Shown here one piece after another: positions 45,351 to 57,784 of a DNA stretch of 64,000 nucleotides. The number at the start of each line of letters is the position of its first letter. The stretch's first letter is position 1. Under the pieces are notes generated by a model, which was not told the origin of the DNA, ran no database searches, and saw nothing but the letters and a program-made list of their open reading frames with translations. This DNA comes from CAWJMD01 sp963843835 (GTDB taxonomy: Bacteria; Actinomycetota; Actinomycetes; Actinomycetales; CAWJMD01), in the NCBI GenBank assembly GCA_963843835.1, contig CAWJMD010000008.1, forward strand, positions 992,001 to 1,056,000. Direction: 5' to 3'. The position numbers were made by a program, and so were the translations under genes.

Positions 45351-45368
45351 GCTCGGGTCGACCCGAGC
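45351..45368. repeat. 18-bp perfect palindrome between gmk and rpoZ
   Basis: GCTCGGGTCGACCCGAGC reads the same on both strands, 11 bp beyond the gmk stop. It could form a hairpin with a TCGA loop (attenuating rpoZ read-through) or bind a dimeric regulator. Confidence 0.5.
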
Positions 45369-45378
45369 CGTGCGGCCG

Positions 45379-45954
45379 TCAGGCCGGACGCAGACCCATC
45401 AAGTGTACGAGATCGTCGGTCGCTTTCCGAACGTCCGCGTTGACGACGGTCACGTCGAACTCCGGCTCGGCCGCCATCTCCACCCGGGCCGTGCTGAGGC
45501 GACGCTCCCGCTCCTCCTCCGACTCGGTGCCCCGGCCGACGAGCCGACGCACCAGCTCCTCCCAGCTGGGGGGCGCGAGGAAGACGAAGAGCGCCTCCGG
45601 CATGGACGCCTTCACCTGCCGGGCTCCCTGCAGGTCGATCTCCAGAAGGGCCGGGCGGCCGTCGTCCAGGACGCGTTGGACGGGCTCGCGGGGCGTGCCG
45701 TACCGGTGCCGGCCGTGGACGACGGCCCACTCGAGCAGCTCACCCGAGTCGATCATCTGGTCGAACCGCGCGTCGTCGACGAAGTGGTAGTGCACCCCGT
45801 CCCGCTCCCCCGGCCGCGGCGGCCGGGTGGTGGCGGAGACGGACAGCCAGACGTCGGGGTAGCGGGCGCGGATGTCGGCGGAGACGGTGCCCTTGCCCAC
45901 AGCGGTCGGTCCGGCGAGCACCGTGAGGCGGGCCGGGCGCGTGTCCTGCGCCAC
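45379..45954 (-). CDS. gmk: Guanylate kinase
   Basis: Phosphorylates GMP to GDP. The 191-residue protein has P-loop GPTAVGKGT, SVSATTRPPRPGERDGVHYHFV for GMP binding, YGTPREPV and LLEIDLQGARQVK. The start codon is GTG at 45954, immediately after the mihF stop (45957), indicating co-transcription with mihF. Confidence 0.96.
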   Translation of the reverse strand: MAQDTRPARLTVLAGPTAVGKGTVSADIRARYPDVWLSVSATTRPPRPGERDGVHYHFVDDARFDQMIDSGELLEWAVVHGRHRYGTPREPVQRVLDDGRPALLEIDLQGARQVKASMPEALFVFLAPPSWEELVRRLVGRGTESEEERERRLSTARVEMAAEPEFDVTVVNADVRKATDDLVHLMGLRPA

Positions 45955-45956
45955 CG

Positions 45957-46271
45957 TCAGCGGTCGAAGCGCTCGACCAGCGCCTTGACCTGGTGCGTGC
46001 CGAGCCCGCGGACGCGCCGCGACTCGGAGATGCCGATCTCGTCCATGATCTGGCGGGCGCGCACCTTGCCGACCCCGGGGAGCGACTCGAGCAGAGCGCT
46101 GACCTTCATCTTGCCCACCGCGTCGTCGGCCTGGCCCTCGGCGATCACGTCCGCCAGCGACCCCTGCGCGTACTTCAGGCGGTTCTTCACCTGTGCGCGA
46201 GTGCGACGAGCCTCCTTGGCCTTCTCGGTGGCGGCTGCGCGCTGCTCGGGGGTCAGTGGTGGCAGTGCCAC
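45957..46271 (-). CDS. mihF: Actinobacterial integration host factor
   Basis: 104-residue nucleoid-associated DNA-binding protein. VALPPLTPEQRAAATEKAKEARRTRAQVKNRLK is the N-terminal helix and KVSALLESLPGVGKVRARQIMDEIGISESRRVRGLG the helix-two-turn-helix core that contacts DNA. It matches mycobacterial mIHF (Rv1388) and Streptomyces sIHF. GTG 46271 has AGAGGTG upstream. Here it is separated from pyrF by two inserted genes. Confidence 0.94.
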   Translation of the reverse strand: MALPPLTPEQRAAATEKAKEARRTRAQVKNRLKYAQGSLADVIAEGQADDAVGKMKVSALLESLPGVGKVRARQIMDEIGISESRRVRGLGTHQVKALVERFDR

Positions 46272-46409
46272 GAGGTCACCTCTGGCGTCGTCCGGTCGGG
46301 CGGTCCAGGCTGCTGCGGGGCGGCTGGCTGGTCCCGGTGAACCTAGCGACTGGCGGTCGGGGCAGGCAACGGCGGGGGTCGGCATCCGGGTGAACCCGGC
46401 CGGCAGGCA

Positions 46410-46443
46410 GCGGGGCCGGCTGGTGGCTCCCAGCCGGCCCCGC
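46410..46443 (-). terminator. 14-bp hairpin after the subtilisin gene
   Basis: GCGGGGCCGGCTGG (46410-46423) pairs perfectly with CCAGCCGGCCCCGC (46430-46443) around a 6-nt loop, 17 bp after the protease stop at 46460 and before mihF. Confidence 0.65.
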
Positions 46444-46459
46444 GTCCCCTGCTGGTGCG

Positions 46460-47518
46460 TCAGCTGTTGACGGCCGCCAGGGCGTCGACGATGCCGTGGC
46501 CGTACGCCGGGGTGTAGGTGCCGCGCGTCCCTGCGCCGGGGGTGACGGCGGTGGTGAGCAGCGCGTTCTCCACCTGGGAGACCGTGCGCCCCTGGGCGTA
46601 GAGGAGCGCCGCGACGCCGGCAACGTGCGGGGTGGCCATCGAGGTGCCCGCGTAGGCGTCGTAGTCGGCCTGGCCGCAGCCGGCCGAGCCGGTGCCACGC
46701 GGCACCGTCGACCAGATGTCGTCGTCGCACGACGTCAGGCCCGCGCCGCCGGGGCCGGCCATGGAGCGGCGGTCGGCCTTGTTCGGCAGCTCGGAGTACC
46801 AGGCCTTGACGCCCTGGCGGTCGGTCGCGCCGATACAGATGGCGGCGCTGTTGAACGCCGGGTCGTTGCAGAGGGCGGTCGAGCTGTTGCCCGCCGCGGC
46901 CACCGTGAGCACGCCGTTGGACCTGGCGTAGGCGATGGCGTCGGCCATCTCCGAGTCCAGGCCGGAGATCGAGAAGAGCTGGCCGCCGGGGATGGAGCCG
47001 AGCGACAGGTTGACCACGTCCGCGCCGTGGTCGGTCGCCCACCGGATGCCGTCGGCGATGTCCTCGGACGAGCCGGACCCGTCCTCGAGCACCTTCACGG
47101 GCAGGATCTTGGCGCTCGGTGCGACACCGACGACGCCGATCCCGTTGCCGCGCACCGCGGCGATGGTGCCGGCCACGTGGGTGCCGTGCTCGTCGCCGTT
47201 GTTGACCCCGTCCGGGCCCTTGAAGTCGCCGTTGCCGCAGGGACGCTGGTTCGCGGGGCAGCCGGTGAACGTGGCGCCCTGCAGGATCTGGCCCTGCAGG
47301 TCGGGCTGGCTGAAGTCGATGCCGGTGTCCACCACGGCCACGACGGCGCCGGCGCCGGTGCTCTTGGCCCACGCCTGCTCTGCCTTGATCTGCTGGAGTC
47401 CCCAGAGCTTGCCGTAGAGCGGGTCGTTGGTGCTCGCGTGAGCCGCTCCGGACGACAGCACGCCTACCAGGGCGAGGGTGCCGGCCGCGAGGGCGCCGTT
47501 GAGTCCGCGAAGTCGCAT
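46460..47518 (-). CDS. Secreted subtilisin-family (S8) serine protease
   Basis: 352-residue secreted protease. The N-terminus is a signal peptide (RLRGLNGALAAGTLALVGVL to AAHAS, cleavage near residue 28). There is no obvious inhibitor prodomain: the catalytic domain starts almost at once. The triad is Asp64 (VAVVDTGID), His111 (EHGTHVAGT) and Ser293 (GTSMATPHVAG), with oxyanion Asn211 (AAAGNSS). Several cysteines could form disulfides. ATG 47518 has AAAGG upstream. It and the SDR gene interrupt the usual pyrF-mihF neighbourhood. Confidence 0.93.
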   Translation of the reverse strand: MRLRGLNGALAAGTLALVGVLSSGAAHASTNDPLYGKLWGLQQIKAEQAWAKSTGAGAVVAVVDTGIDFSQPDLQGQILQGATFTGCPANQRPCGNGDFKGPDGVNNGDEHGTHVAGTIAAVRGNGIGVVGVAPSAKILPVKVLEDGSGSSEDIADGIRWATDHGADVVNLSLGSIPGGQLFSISGLDSEMADAIAYARSNGVLTVAAAGNSSTALCNDPAFNSAAICIGATDRQGVKAWYSELPNKADRRSMAGPGGAGLTSCDDDIWSTVPRGTGSAGCGQADYDAYAGTSMATPHVAGVAALLYAQGRTVSQVENALLTTAVTPGAGTRGTYTPAYGHGIVDALAAVNS

Positions 47519-47638
47519 GTGCCTGACCTTTCGGGTCGTCGATCGTGTCAGCGCGGGAGAACCCGCTACACGACGACAACGAGGAAGGGCCCGAAAAGGT
47601 ACGAAATCGGCTCCTCGCGGGGCCGGACGCTCTGCGGT

Positions 47639-48397
47639 CTACGCGGTGGACCAGCCGCCGTCCGCGGTCACCATCGCGCCGTTGACGTCCGAGGCCTCGT
47701 CGCTCAGCAGCCACGAGATGACCGCTGCGATCTCGTCCGGCTGGGCGGTCTGACGCATCGTGGCCATCGACAGCTGCGCCTTGCCCATCGCCCACTCCGA
47801 CTTCGGGGCGGCGGTCGACCCGATCGCCGTCTCCACTGGCCCCGGCAGCACCGCGTTGCACCGGATGTTCTCGTACCCGTAGAAGTAGGCCACGCTCTTC
47901 ACCAGCCCGAGGACCCCGTGCTTGGACGAGGTGTAGGCGACTCCCGAGGCCCCTGCCCCCAGCGAGGCCTTCGACGCGACAGTGACGATGGCGCCGCGCC
48001 CGGACGCCTGCATCAGGGGCAGGACCGCCCGGGTCAGGCGCATCACGCCGGTGAGGTTGACGTCGATGACGCGGTTCCACGTCTCGTCGTCGACCTCGGT
48101 CAGCGGCAGGAAGTGGTCCATGATCCCGGCGACGTTGGCGAGCAGGTCGACCCGTTCGCCGGCTGCGGCGACGAGGCGGTCGACGTCCGCCTGAACCGTC
48201 ACGTCGGCCAGCACCAGGTCGGCGCTCACGCCGGCCTCCGAGAGGGCCTTGTCCGTCTCGGACATCGCCTCCTCGTTCACGTCGCACCCGACGACGCGTG
48301 CGCCCTCCTGTGCGAGGCGCAGCACGGTCGCCCGCCCGATCCCGCTGGCGGCCCCCGTGACCAGCGCCACCTTGTCGACGTGCCGGCTGGTGTCCAT
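47639..48397 (-). CDS. Short-chain dehydrogenase/reductase
   Basis: 252-residue classical SDR. VALVTGAASGIGRA is the cofactor loop, ADV marks the adenine pocket, LLANVAGIMD the NNAG-like motif, the catalytic Ser lies in VTVASKAS and the Tyr/Lys in VAYTSSKHG. GCDVNEE after the second strand ends in Asp, favouring NAD(H). The substrate is unknown. It lies 120 bp before the subtilisin gene and 106 bp after pyrF; it is probably a separate unit with GGAG before ATG 48397. Confidence 0.9.
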   Translation of the reverse strand: MDTSRHVDKVALVTGAASGIGRATVLRLAQEGARVVGCDVNEEAMSETDKALSEAGVSADLVLADVTVQADVDRLVAAAGERVDLLANVAGIMDHFLPLTEVDDETWNRVIDVNLTGVMRLTRAVLPLMQASGRGAIVTVASKASLGAGASGVAYTSSKHGVLGLVKSVAYFYGYENIRCNAVLPGPVETAIGSTAAPKSEWAMGKAQLSMATMRQTAQPDEIAAVISWLLSDEASDVNGAMVTADGGWSTA

Positions 48398-48503
48398 GGC
48401 GCTCTCCGCTCCCGCGGCCACCCGGCGCGGCCGCTCCGCTCCGACGCTAGGCGAGCTCGCACGCGGGGTCTGGTGTCGAAGGTCCCGTGCAGCCCTCCGG
48501 AGG

Positions 48504-49379
48504 TCAGGAGCCGAGGGCGTCCGCGCACTGCTCGGCCGTGCGGCGGGCGGCATCGCGCAGGGTCCTGAGATCCGGTCCCGCACCGAGGACCTCGCGGCTC
48601 GACGCGGCGAGCACGTTGCCGCGGGCGGAGCCGAAGACCCGGCGCAGGTCGTCAGCCGTGGCCCCCTGGGCACCGATCCCTGGCGCGAGCAGGGGCCCTC
48701 GTGCCGCGGCGAGGTCGATGCCCAGCCTCTCGACCGACTCGCCGACGGTGGCCCCGACGACCAGGCCGACGTTGCCGAGGGCTCCAGGATCCGTTGCCAC
48801 GGTGGCGTTCTCGGCCGCGACGGCGTCCACCATCGCGGCGGCGACCGACCGTCCGTCCGAGCACGTCGCCTGCTGGACCTGCGCGCCTTCGGGGTTGGAC
48901 GTGAGCCCGAGCACGAACACGCCCTTGCCGGTCATCCCGGCGAGGTCGAGCAGCGGCCGCAGCGAACCGAACCCGAGGTAGGGACTGACCGTCACGGCAT
49001 CGCCCGCGAGCGTCGAGCTGTGGCCGGCGTACGCGTCCGCGTAGGCGTCCATGGTCGAGCCGATGTCACCACGCTTCGCGTCGACGAGGCAGAGCGTGCC
49101 CGAGGCGCTGAGGTTGCCGACGACCTGCTCGAGGACGGCCACCCCGCGCGAGCCGTGCCGCTCGAAGAACGCCGACTGCGGCTTGACCACGGCGACGTGG
49201 CCGGCCAGCGCCTCCACCGTCCTCAGGGCGAACGACTCCAGGCCGTCGGCGTCGTCCTCGAGGCCCCACGCGTGCAGCAGGTGGGGGTGCGGGTCGATGC
49301 CCACGCAGAGCGGACCGTGCTCGTCCATCGCCGCCCTGAGCCGGGTACCGAACGGGACTGTGTCGGTCGCCTCCGTCAT
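48504..49379 (-). CDS. pyrF: Orotidine 5'-phosphate decarboxylase
   Basis: Last step of UMP synthesis. The 291-residue protein is the long actinobacterial/type 2 form: PLCVGIDPHPHLLHAWGL, VKPQSAFFERHG and the catalytic LVDAKRGDIGSTMDAYA with Lys and Asp. ATG overlaps the pyrD stop (ATGA). It is the end of the pyr operon. Confidence 0.95.
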   Translation of the reverse strand: MTEATDTVPFGTRLRAAMDEHGPLCVGIDPHPHLLHAWGLEDDADGLESFALRTVEALAGHVAVVKPQSAFFERHGSRGVAVLEQVVGNLSASGTLCLVDAKRGDIGSTMDAYADAYAGHSSTLAGDAVTVSPYLGFGSLRPLLDLAGMTGKGVFVLGLTSNPEGAQVQQATCSDGRSVAAAMVDAVAAENATVATDPGALGNVGLVVGATVGESVERLGIDLAAARGPLLAPGIGAQGATADDLRRVFGSARGNVLAASSREVLGAGPDLRTLRDAARRTAEQCADALGS

Positions 49380-50377
49380 GTCGCGCTCCTCTCGGTATGG
49401 GCGACGCCGACGACGTCGGCGACGCGCGAGATCCCTCGCGCGGCCAGGGCGACGGCGAGCTCGTCGGCGATCCTGGCCGGCGCGGACGGGTCGTTGAAGA
49501 TCACGGTGCCGACCTGCACGGCGCTCGCGCCCGCTGCCAGGAACTGCAGGGCGTCCAGACCGGTTCGGATGCCACCGATACCGATGATCGGGGCGGCCGG
49601 CAGCTCCCCGGCGTTCATGGCTCCGGCGATCTGCCAGACGGCGCGGACCGCGACGGCCCGCACCGCAGGTCCCGACAGCCCGCCGGTGACCCCGGCCAGC
49701 ACCGGGCGCAGGGTGTCGGTGTCGACGACGAGCCCGAGCAGCGTGTTGATGGCACTCAGGCCGTGCGCACCGCCCTCGAGGCAGGCCCGCGCCACCGAGA
49801 CGATGTCGGTCACGTCGGGCGAGAGCTTGGCCAGGACGGGGACGCCGGGAGGCGCCTTCTCGACGACGGCGGCGAGCACGTCGCGCGATGCGAGGGGGTC
49901 GCAGGCGAAGACGAGACCGCGGTTGGCGACGTTGGGGCACGAGATGTTGACCTCGATCGCCGCGACGCCCTCCTCGTCCGCGAGACGGCCTGCCAGCTGG
50001 GCGTACTCGTCGACGCTGCCGCCGGCGATCGACACGACCGCCGTCGCCCCCTGCTCGCGCAGCCAGGGGAGGTCCTTCTCGCAGAACGCGTCGATGCCCG
50101 GGCCCTGGAGGCCGATCGAGTTGAGCATCCCCGACGGGGTCTCCGCCATACGAGGGGTTGGACGGCCCGAGCGCGGCCTCAGCATGACCGACTTCGTCAC
50201 CACCGCGCCGAGGCCGGCGACGTCCACGAAGGGCGCGAGCTCGCGGCCGGCGGCGGCGCAGCCCGACGCGGTCATCACCGGATTGGCCAGGTGCAACCCT
50301 GCGAGGGTGGTCGAGAGGTCCACGGTCGGTGCCGCCGGGGTACCGTGCTGGTTCGTCGTGCTGGTCGTCGTGGTCAT
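49376..50377 (-). CDS. pyrD: Dihydroorotate dehydrogenase, class 1B catalytic subunit
   Basis: 333-residue FMN barrel. NPVMTASGCAAAGRELAPF opens it; the catalytic Cys is in NISCPNVANRG, the class 1 residue in place of the class 2 Ser. IGIGGIRTGLDALQFLAAGA is the FMN-phosphate site. Together with pyrK it makes the cytosolic NAD-dependent class 1B enzyme, unlike the quinone-linked membrane enzyme of mycobacteria. ATG overlaps the pyrK stop (ATGA). Confidence 0.94.
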   Translation of the reverse strand: MTTTTSTTNQHGTPAAPTVDLSTTLAGLHLANPVMTASGCAAAGRELAPFVDVAGLGAVVTKSVMLRPRSGRPTPRMAETPSGMLNSIGLQGPGIDAFCEKDLPWLREQGATAVVSIAGGSVDEYAQLAGRLADEEGVAAIEVNISCPNVANRGLVFACDPLASRDVLAAVVEKAPPGVPVLAKLSPDVTDIVSVARACLEGGAHGLSAINTLLGLVVDTDTLRPVLAGVTGGLSGPAVRAVAVRAVWQIAGAMNAGELPAAPIIGIGGIRTGLDALQFLAAGASAVQVGTVIFNDPSAPARIADELAVALAARGISRVADVVGVAHTERSAT

Positions 50378-51287
50378 GACGGACCTCCCGTCGTCGTGCC
50401 CGCCGGGGCCGTGGGCGCGGTCACCGCCGGCGCCGGGACCGGTGCCCCGAGCGCGTCGTCGGGCACCCGGGAGCCACCGCGTCCGATGGCGTCCCAGCGA
50501 AGGGCTCGCCCGCTGAAGACGGGACCCTCGATGCACGAGCGGGTCATGCGGGTCACCCCGTCGTCGCCCACGACCGGGAGCACGCAGGTCATGCACACCC
50601 CCACCCCGCAGGCCATCGACTCCTCCACCGCCAGCTGGGTCTGCACGTCGCGGAGGACGCAGACGGCGTGCACGGCCCGCAGCATGGGCATCGGGCCGCA
50701 GGCGTAGGTGAGCGTGGCGCCGGTGTGCTCGATCAGGTCGGGCATCACGTCGGTCACCAGCCCGCGCGTCCCGGCCGATCCGTCGTCGGTCGTCACGGTC
50801 ACCGAGTCGGCGACCGTCGCGAGCTCGTCGTGCCCGAAGAGACGCGCCTCGTCGGCCGCCCCCACGACGACGTCGGCCCGGGACCCGTTGGCGCGCAACG
50901 CCACCGCCAGCCACCCAAGAGGTGCGCTGCCGTACCCGCCACCCACGAGGACGGTCGCCGTCGGTGTCTGCGGCAGCGTGAAGGGACGCCCCAGGGGCCC
51001 GAGCACGTCGACCACGTCGCCGGGTCGACGCGTCGTGATCCAGCGGGTGCCCGCGCCGTGGGCCGCGACGACCACGTCGACGGTGCCGGCTCCCGCGTCA
51101 GCCCGGTGGAGCGAGAAGGCGCGGCGCAGCAGCAGGCTCGACTCCTCTCCGCCGACCGCCAGTGCGACGAAGTGCCCCGGCCGTGCCTCCGCCGCCACAC
51201 CGGGCGCAGCAAGTGTCAGCCGTCGGTACTCCCCGGCGGGCTCGTTGGCGAGCACCTCGGCACGGACCTGGACCGGGCGAGTGTCGC

Positions 51288-51291
<4 letters not shown>
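50374..51291 (-). CDS. pyrK: Dihydroorotate dehydrogenase electron-transfer subunit
   Basis: 305-residue flavoprotein that passes electrons from PyrD to NAD. FVALAVGG and LLRRAFSLHRAD form the FAD site, VLVGGGYGSAPLGWLA and YACGPMPMLRAV the NAD half, and the 2Fe-2S cysteines are in ESMACGVGVCMTCVLPV plus RSCIEGPVF. An Ala/Pro-rich tail follows. Overlaps carB by 4 bp. Confidence 0.93.
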
Positions 51292-54706
<3,415 letters not shown>

Positions 54707-54707
<1 letters not shown>

Positions 54708-55912
54708 CAGAAGCTCCCCTCGTCCGTCGGTCGCGCTTCGGCGTGTCTACGGTCTTCCGACCCCACCTGCGACCCCGGGTACACGCCGTTCCGCGATGCG
54801 GCGAGGAGGTCGGTGAAGCGGTCGAACAGGTAGCCGGCGTCGTGGGGGCCGGCCGCGGCCTCCGGGTGGTACTGGACGGAGAACGCCGGTACGTCGATGC
54901 ATCGCAGCCCCTCGACGACGTCGTCGTTGAGGCAGACGTGCGAGACCTCGGCGCGGCCGTGGGGGGTGTCGAAGGACTCCCCCGCCGTGGTGCCCCCTGG
55001 GGCCGCGACCGCGAAGCCGTGGTTGTGCGACGTCACCTCGACACGACCGGTGACCCGGTCGAGCACCGGCTGGTTGATGCCGCGGTGGCCGTACTTCAGC
55101 TTGTACGTCGACAGGCCGAGTGCGCGCCCGAGGAGCTGGTTGCCGAAGCAGATGCCGAAGAACGGGATCCTGCGGGCGAGCACCTCGCCGAGCAGGCCGA
55201 CGACGGCACCGGCCGCGGACGGGTCACCCGGACCGTTGGAGAAGAAGACGCCGTCGGGGCCCGTGGCCAGCACGTCGTCGATCGACGAGGCGGCCGGCAG
55301 CACGTGGACCTCGATGCCACGCTCCGCCATCAGGGCGGGCGTCATGCCCTTGATGCCGAGGTCCAGCGCGGCGACGGTGAACCGCTTCCCCCCATGTGCG
55401 GCAACGACGTAGGGCTCGGACGTCGACACCTCGCCGGCGAGGTCGGCGCCGGCCATCGAGGGTGCGGCACGCACCAGCTCGACGAGCCTGTCGACACGCT
55501 GCACGGCGTCGCCGGAGAAGATGCCGACGCGCATGGCGCCCCGCTCGCGCAGGTGCCGGGTCAGGGCCCGGGTGTCGATGCCGCTGATGCCCACGACGCC
55601 CTGGGCGGCGAGCTCGTCGCCGAGGCCGCGGCGCGAGCGCCAGCTCGAGGGGCGGCGTGCCGGGTCGCGCACCACGTAGCCCGAGACCCAGATGCGCGAC
55701 GACTCGTCGTCCTCGTCGTTCCAGCCGGTGTTGCCGATGTGCGGGGCCGTCATCACGACGACCTGGCGGTGGTACGACGGGTCCGTGAGGGTCTCCTGGT
55801 AGCCGGTCATCGCGGTGCAGAAGACCGCCTCGCCGACGGTGGACCCGCTGGCGCCGTACTGGTGGCCCGTGAACACGCGGCCGTCCTCGAGCACGAGCAT
55901 CGCCTCAGCCAC
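54707..55912 (-). CDS. carA: Carbamoyl-phosphate synthase small (glutaminase) subunit
   Basis: 401 residues. MLVLEDGRVFTGHQYGASG opens, SGIDTRALTRHLRERG follows, and the class I amidotransferase nucleophile is in FFGICFGNQLLGRALG with His/Glu in SVQYHPEAAAG. GTG 55912 has GGTGGGA upstream and overlaps the preceding gene by 8 bp; ATG 55900 is an alternative. Confidence 0.95.
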
Positions 55913-56435
55913 GTGGTCCCACCCCCTCGACGCCGTCCTGGGACACCGCGGCCACGGCCTCGACGAGGGCCAGTCGGTCGGACTCGATGCGCAGACGCAC
56001 CCCGGAGTCGAGATCGAGGTCGCCGAGGCGCCACTCGAGCACGACCAGTCCACCCGCGTCCACGACCTTCCCGGCCAGGCCACGGTCGAGCCGCACCCCG
56101 CGCAGCGCGTCGGAGCCGATCCACACGTCGGGCGCTCCACGCCGGGCCAGCAGCACCCCGCTGGGACCCTCCGTCCCGTGCACGCTCACCTTGACTCCCG
56201 AGCGAGTGCCCAGACCCCCGGCGACGACCCGGTCGAGCCAGCTCTCCGCAGTCGTCGTTCCCGCGTAGGTCCCGTCGGCCGGGCCGAAGACCGTGCGACC
56301 CGGCGCGTCGGGAACGGGAGGCAGCGGCGCGACGCCCTGCTGCCGGCGCGCGCGCGACCTCCACCCCCACCACATCAGCAGCCACACCAGCGGAACGACC
56401 GCCAAGAGCGCGACGCCCACCTGGACCTCGGTCAC
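55905..56435 (-). CDS. Conserved membrane protein of the actinobacterial pyrimidine operon
   Basis: 176 residues with one N-terminal membrane helix (VGVALLAVVPLVWLLMWWGW) and a cytosolic PH-like domain (RTVFGPADGTYAGTTTAESWLDRVVAGGLG). The same gene lies between pyrC and carA in mycobacteria (Rv1382). Its role is unknown; constant linkage suggests a link to pyrimidine or carbamoyl-phosphate metabolism. GTG overlaps the pyrC stop (GTGA). Confidence 0.85.
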   Translation of the reverse strand: MTEVQVGVALLAVVPLVWLLMWWGWRSRARRQQGVAPLPPVPDAPGRTVFGPADGTYAGTTTAESWLDRVVAGGLGTRSGVKVSVHGTEGPSGVLLARRGAPDVWIGSDALRGVRLDRGLAGKVVDAGGLVVLEWRLGDLDLDSGVRLRIESDRLALVEAVAAVSQDGVEGVGPRG

Positions 56436-57784
56436 CGGCTGGCCGCCAGCGTCCCGGCGCTCCGGGACTCCAGGGCGAGCAGGGCGGCCTCCGACAGCGG
56501 TGCCGCCAGGCTCCCCTCGCTCACGGTCGGGTGGCCGTGGAAGAACGTGTGGACCACCTGGCCGGGCAGGTCGAGACCGGCGAACGGGCTGTTCCGCCCG
56601 CGGGTCGCGTGGGTGCGCGGGTCGACGACACGGCGCCGGGACGGGTCGACCAGCACCAGGTGCGCCGGCCCTCCGACCTCCAGCCCGCGGCCCTGGCCCT
56701 CCACCCGTCCGATCCGGGCGGGGTTGGTCGACATCACGCGGGCGACGCCGGCCCAGTCGAGCAGGCCGGTCTCGACCATCGCCTCCTGGACGACGCCGAG
56801 CGCCGTCTCCAGCCCGGTCATCCCCATCGCCGCCGCCGACCACTCGCAGTCCTTGTCCTCGACCGGGTGCGGGGCGTGGTCGGTGCCGACCGCGTCGATC
56901 GTGCCGTCGGCGAGTGCGTGGCGCAGGGCCAGCACGTCCTCCGACGTCCGCAGCGGCGGGTTCACCTTGAACACCGGGTCGTAGCCGCGGACCTGCTCGT
57001 GCGTGAGCAGCAGGTGGTGCGGCGTGACCTCGGCGGTCACGTCGATGCCGCGGGACTTGGCCCAGCGCAGGATCTCGACCGAGCCCGCCGTCGAGACGTG
57101 GCAGACGTGCAGGCGCGAGCCGACGTGCTCGGTGAGCAGCACGTCGCGCGCGATCACGGCCTCCTCGGCGACCGCCGGCCAGCCGGCGAGACCCAGCACC
57201 CCGGACAGCTCGCCCTCGTGCATCTGCGCGCCCGCGGTCAGCCGCGGCTCCTGCGCGTGCTGGGCCACGACGCCGCCGAAGGCCTTGACGTACTCCAGCG
57301 CGCGCCGCATCAGCACGGCGTCGTCGACGCAGTGCCCGTCGTCGCTGAACACGCGGACGCGCGCGGCGGAGTCGGCCATCGCGCCCAGCTCGGCGAGCCG
57401 CTCACCGGCGAGCCCGACCGTGACCGCCCCGACGGGACGCACCTCGCAGTGGCCGGCCAGCCGTCCCAGGCGCCAGACCTGCTCGACCACGCCCGCCGTG
57501 TCGGCCACGGGGTCGGTGTTGGCCATCGCGTGCACGGCGGTGAACCCGCCGAGAGCCGCTGCGGCGGTGCCGGTCTCGACTGTCTCCGCGTCCTCACGAC
57601 CGGGCTCGCGCAGGTGCGTGTGCAGGTCGACCAGCCCGGGTAGCGCCACGAGCCCGTCAGCGTCGACGACCGTGGCCCCGTCAGCGGACAGCGAACCTGT
57701 CTCCACCACGCGGCCGTCACGCAGCAGCAGGTCGGTGGGGTCGCCTCCGAGCACCCGAGCGCCGCGCACCAGGTAGCCACTCAT
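56432..57784 (-). CDS. pyrC: Dihydroorotase
   Basis: 450-residue type I amidohydrolase, cyclising carbamoyl aspartate. GLVDLHTHLREPGREDAET carries the HxH metal pair, VTPHHLLLTHEQV and VCHVSTAGSVEIL further His ligands, and VGTDHAPHP the catalytic Asp. ATG 57784 overlaps the pyrB stop (ATGA). Confidence 0.96.
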   Translation of the reverse strand: MSGYLVRGARVLGGDPTDLLLRDGRVVETGSLSADGATVVDADGLVALPGLVDLHTHLREPGREDAETVETGTAAAALGGFTAVHAMANTDPVADTAGVVEQVWRLGRLAGHCEVRPVGAVTVGLAGERLAELGAMADSAARVRVFSDDGHCVDDAVLMRRALEYVKAFGGVVAQHAQEPRLTAGAQMHEGELSGVLGLAGWPAVAEEAVIARDVLLTEHVGSRLHVCHVSTAGSVEILRWAKSRGIDVTAEVTPHHLLLTHEQVRGYDPVFKVNPPLRTSEDVLALRHALADGTIDAVGTDHAPHPVEDKDCEWSAAAMGMTGLETALGVVQEAMVETGLLDWAGVARVMSTNPARIGRVEGQGRGLEVGGPAHLVLVDPSRRRVVDPRTHATRGRNSPFAGLDLPGQVVHTFFHGHPTVSEGSLAAPLSEAALLALESRSAGTLAASR

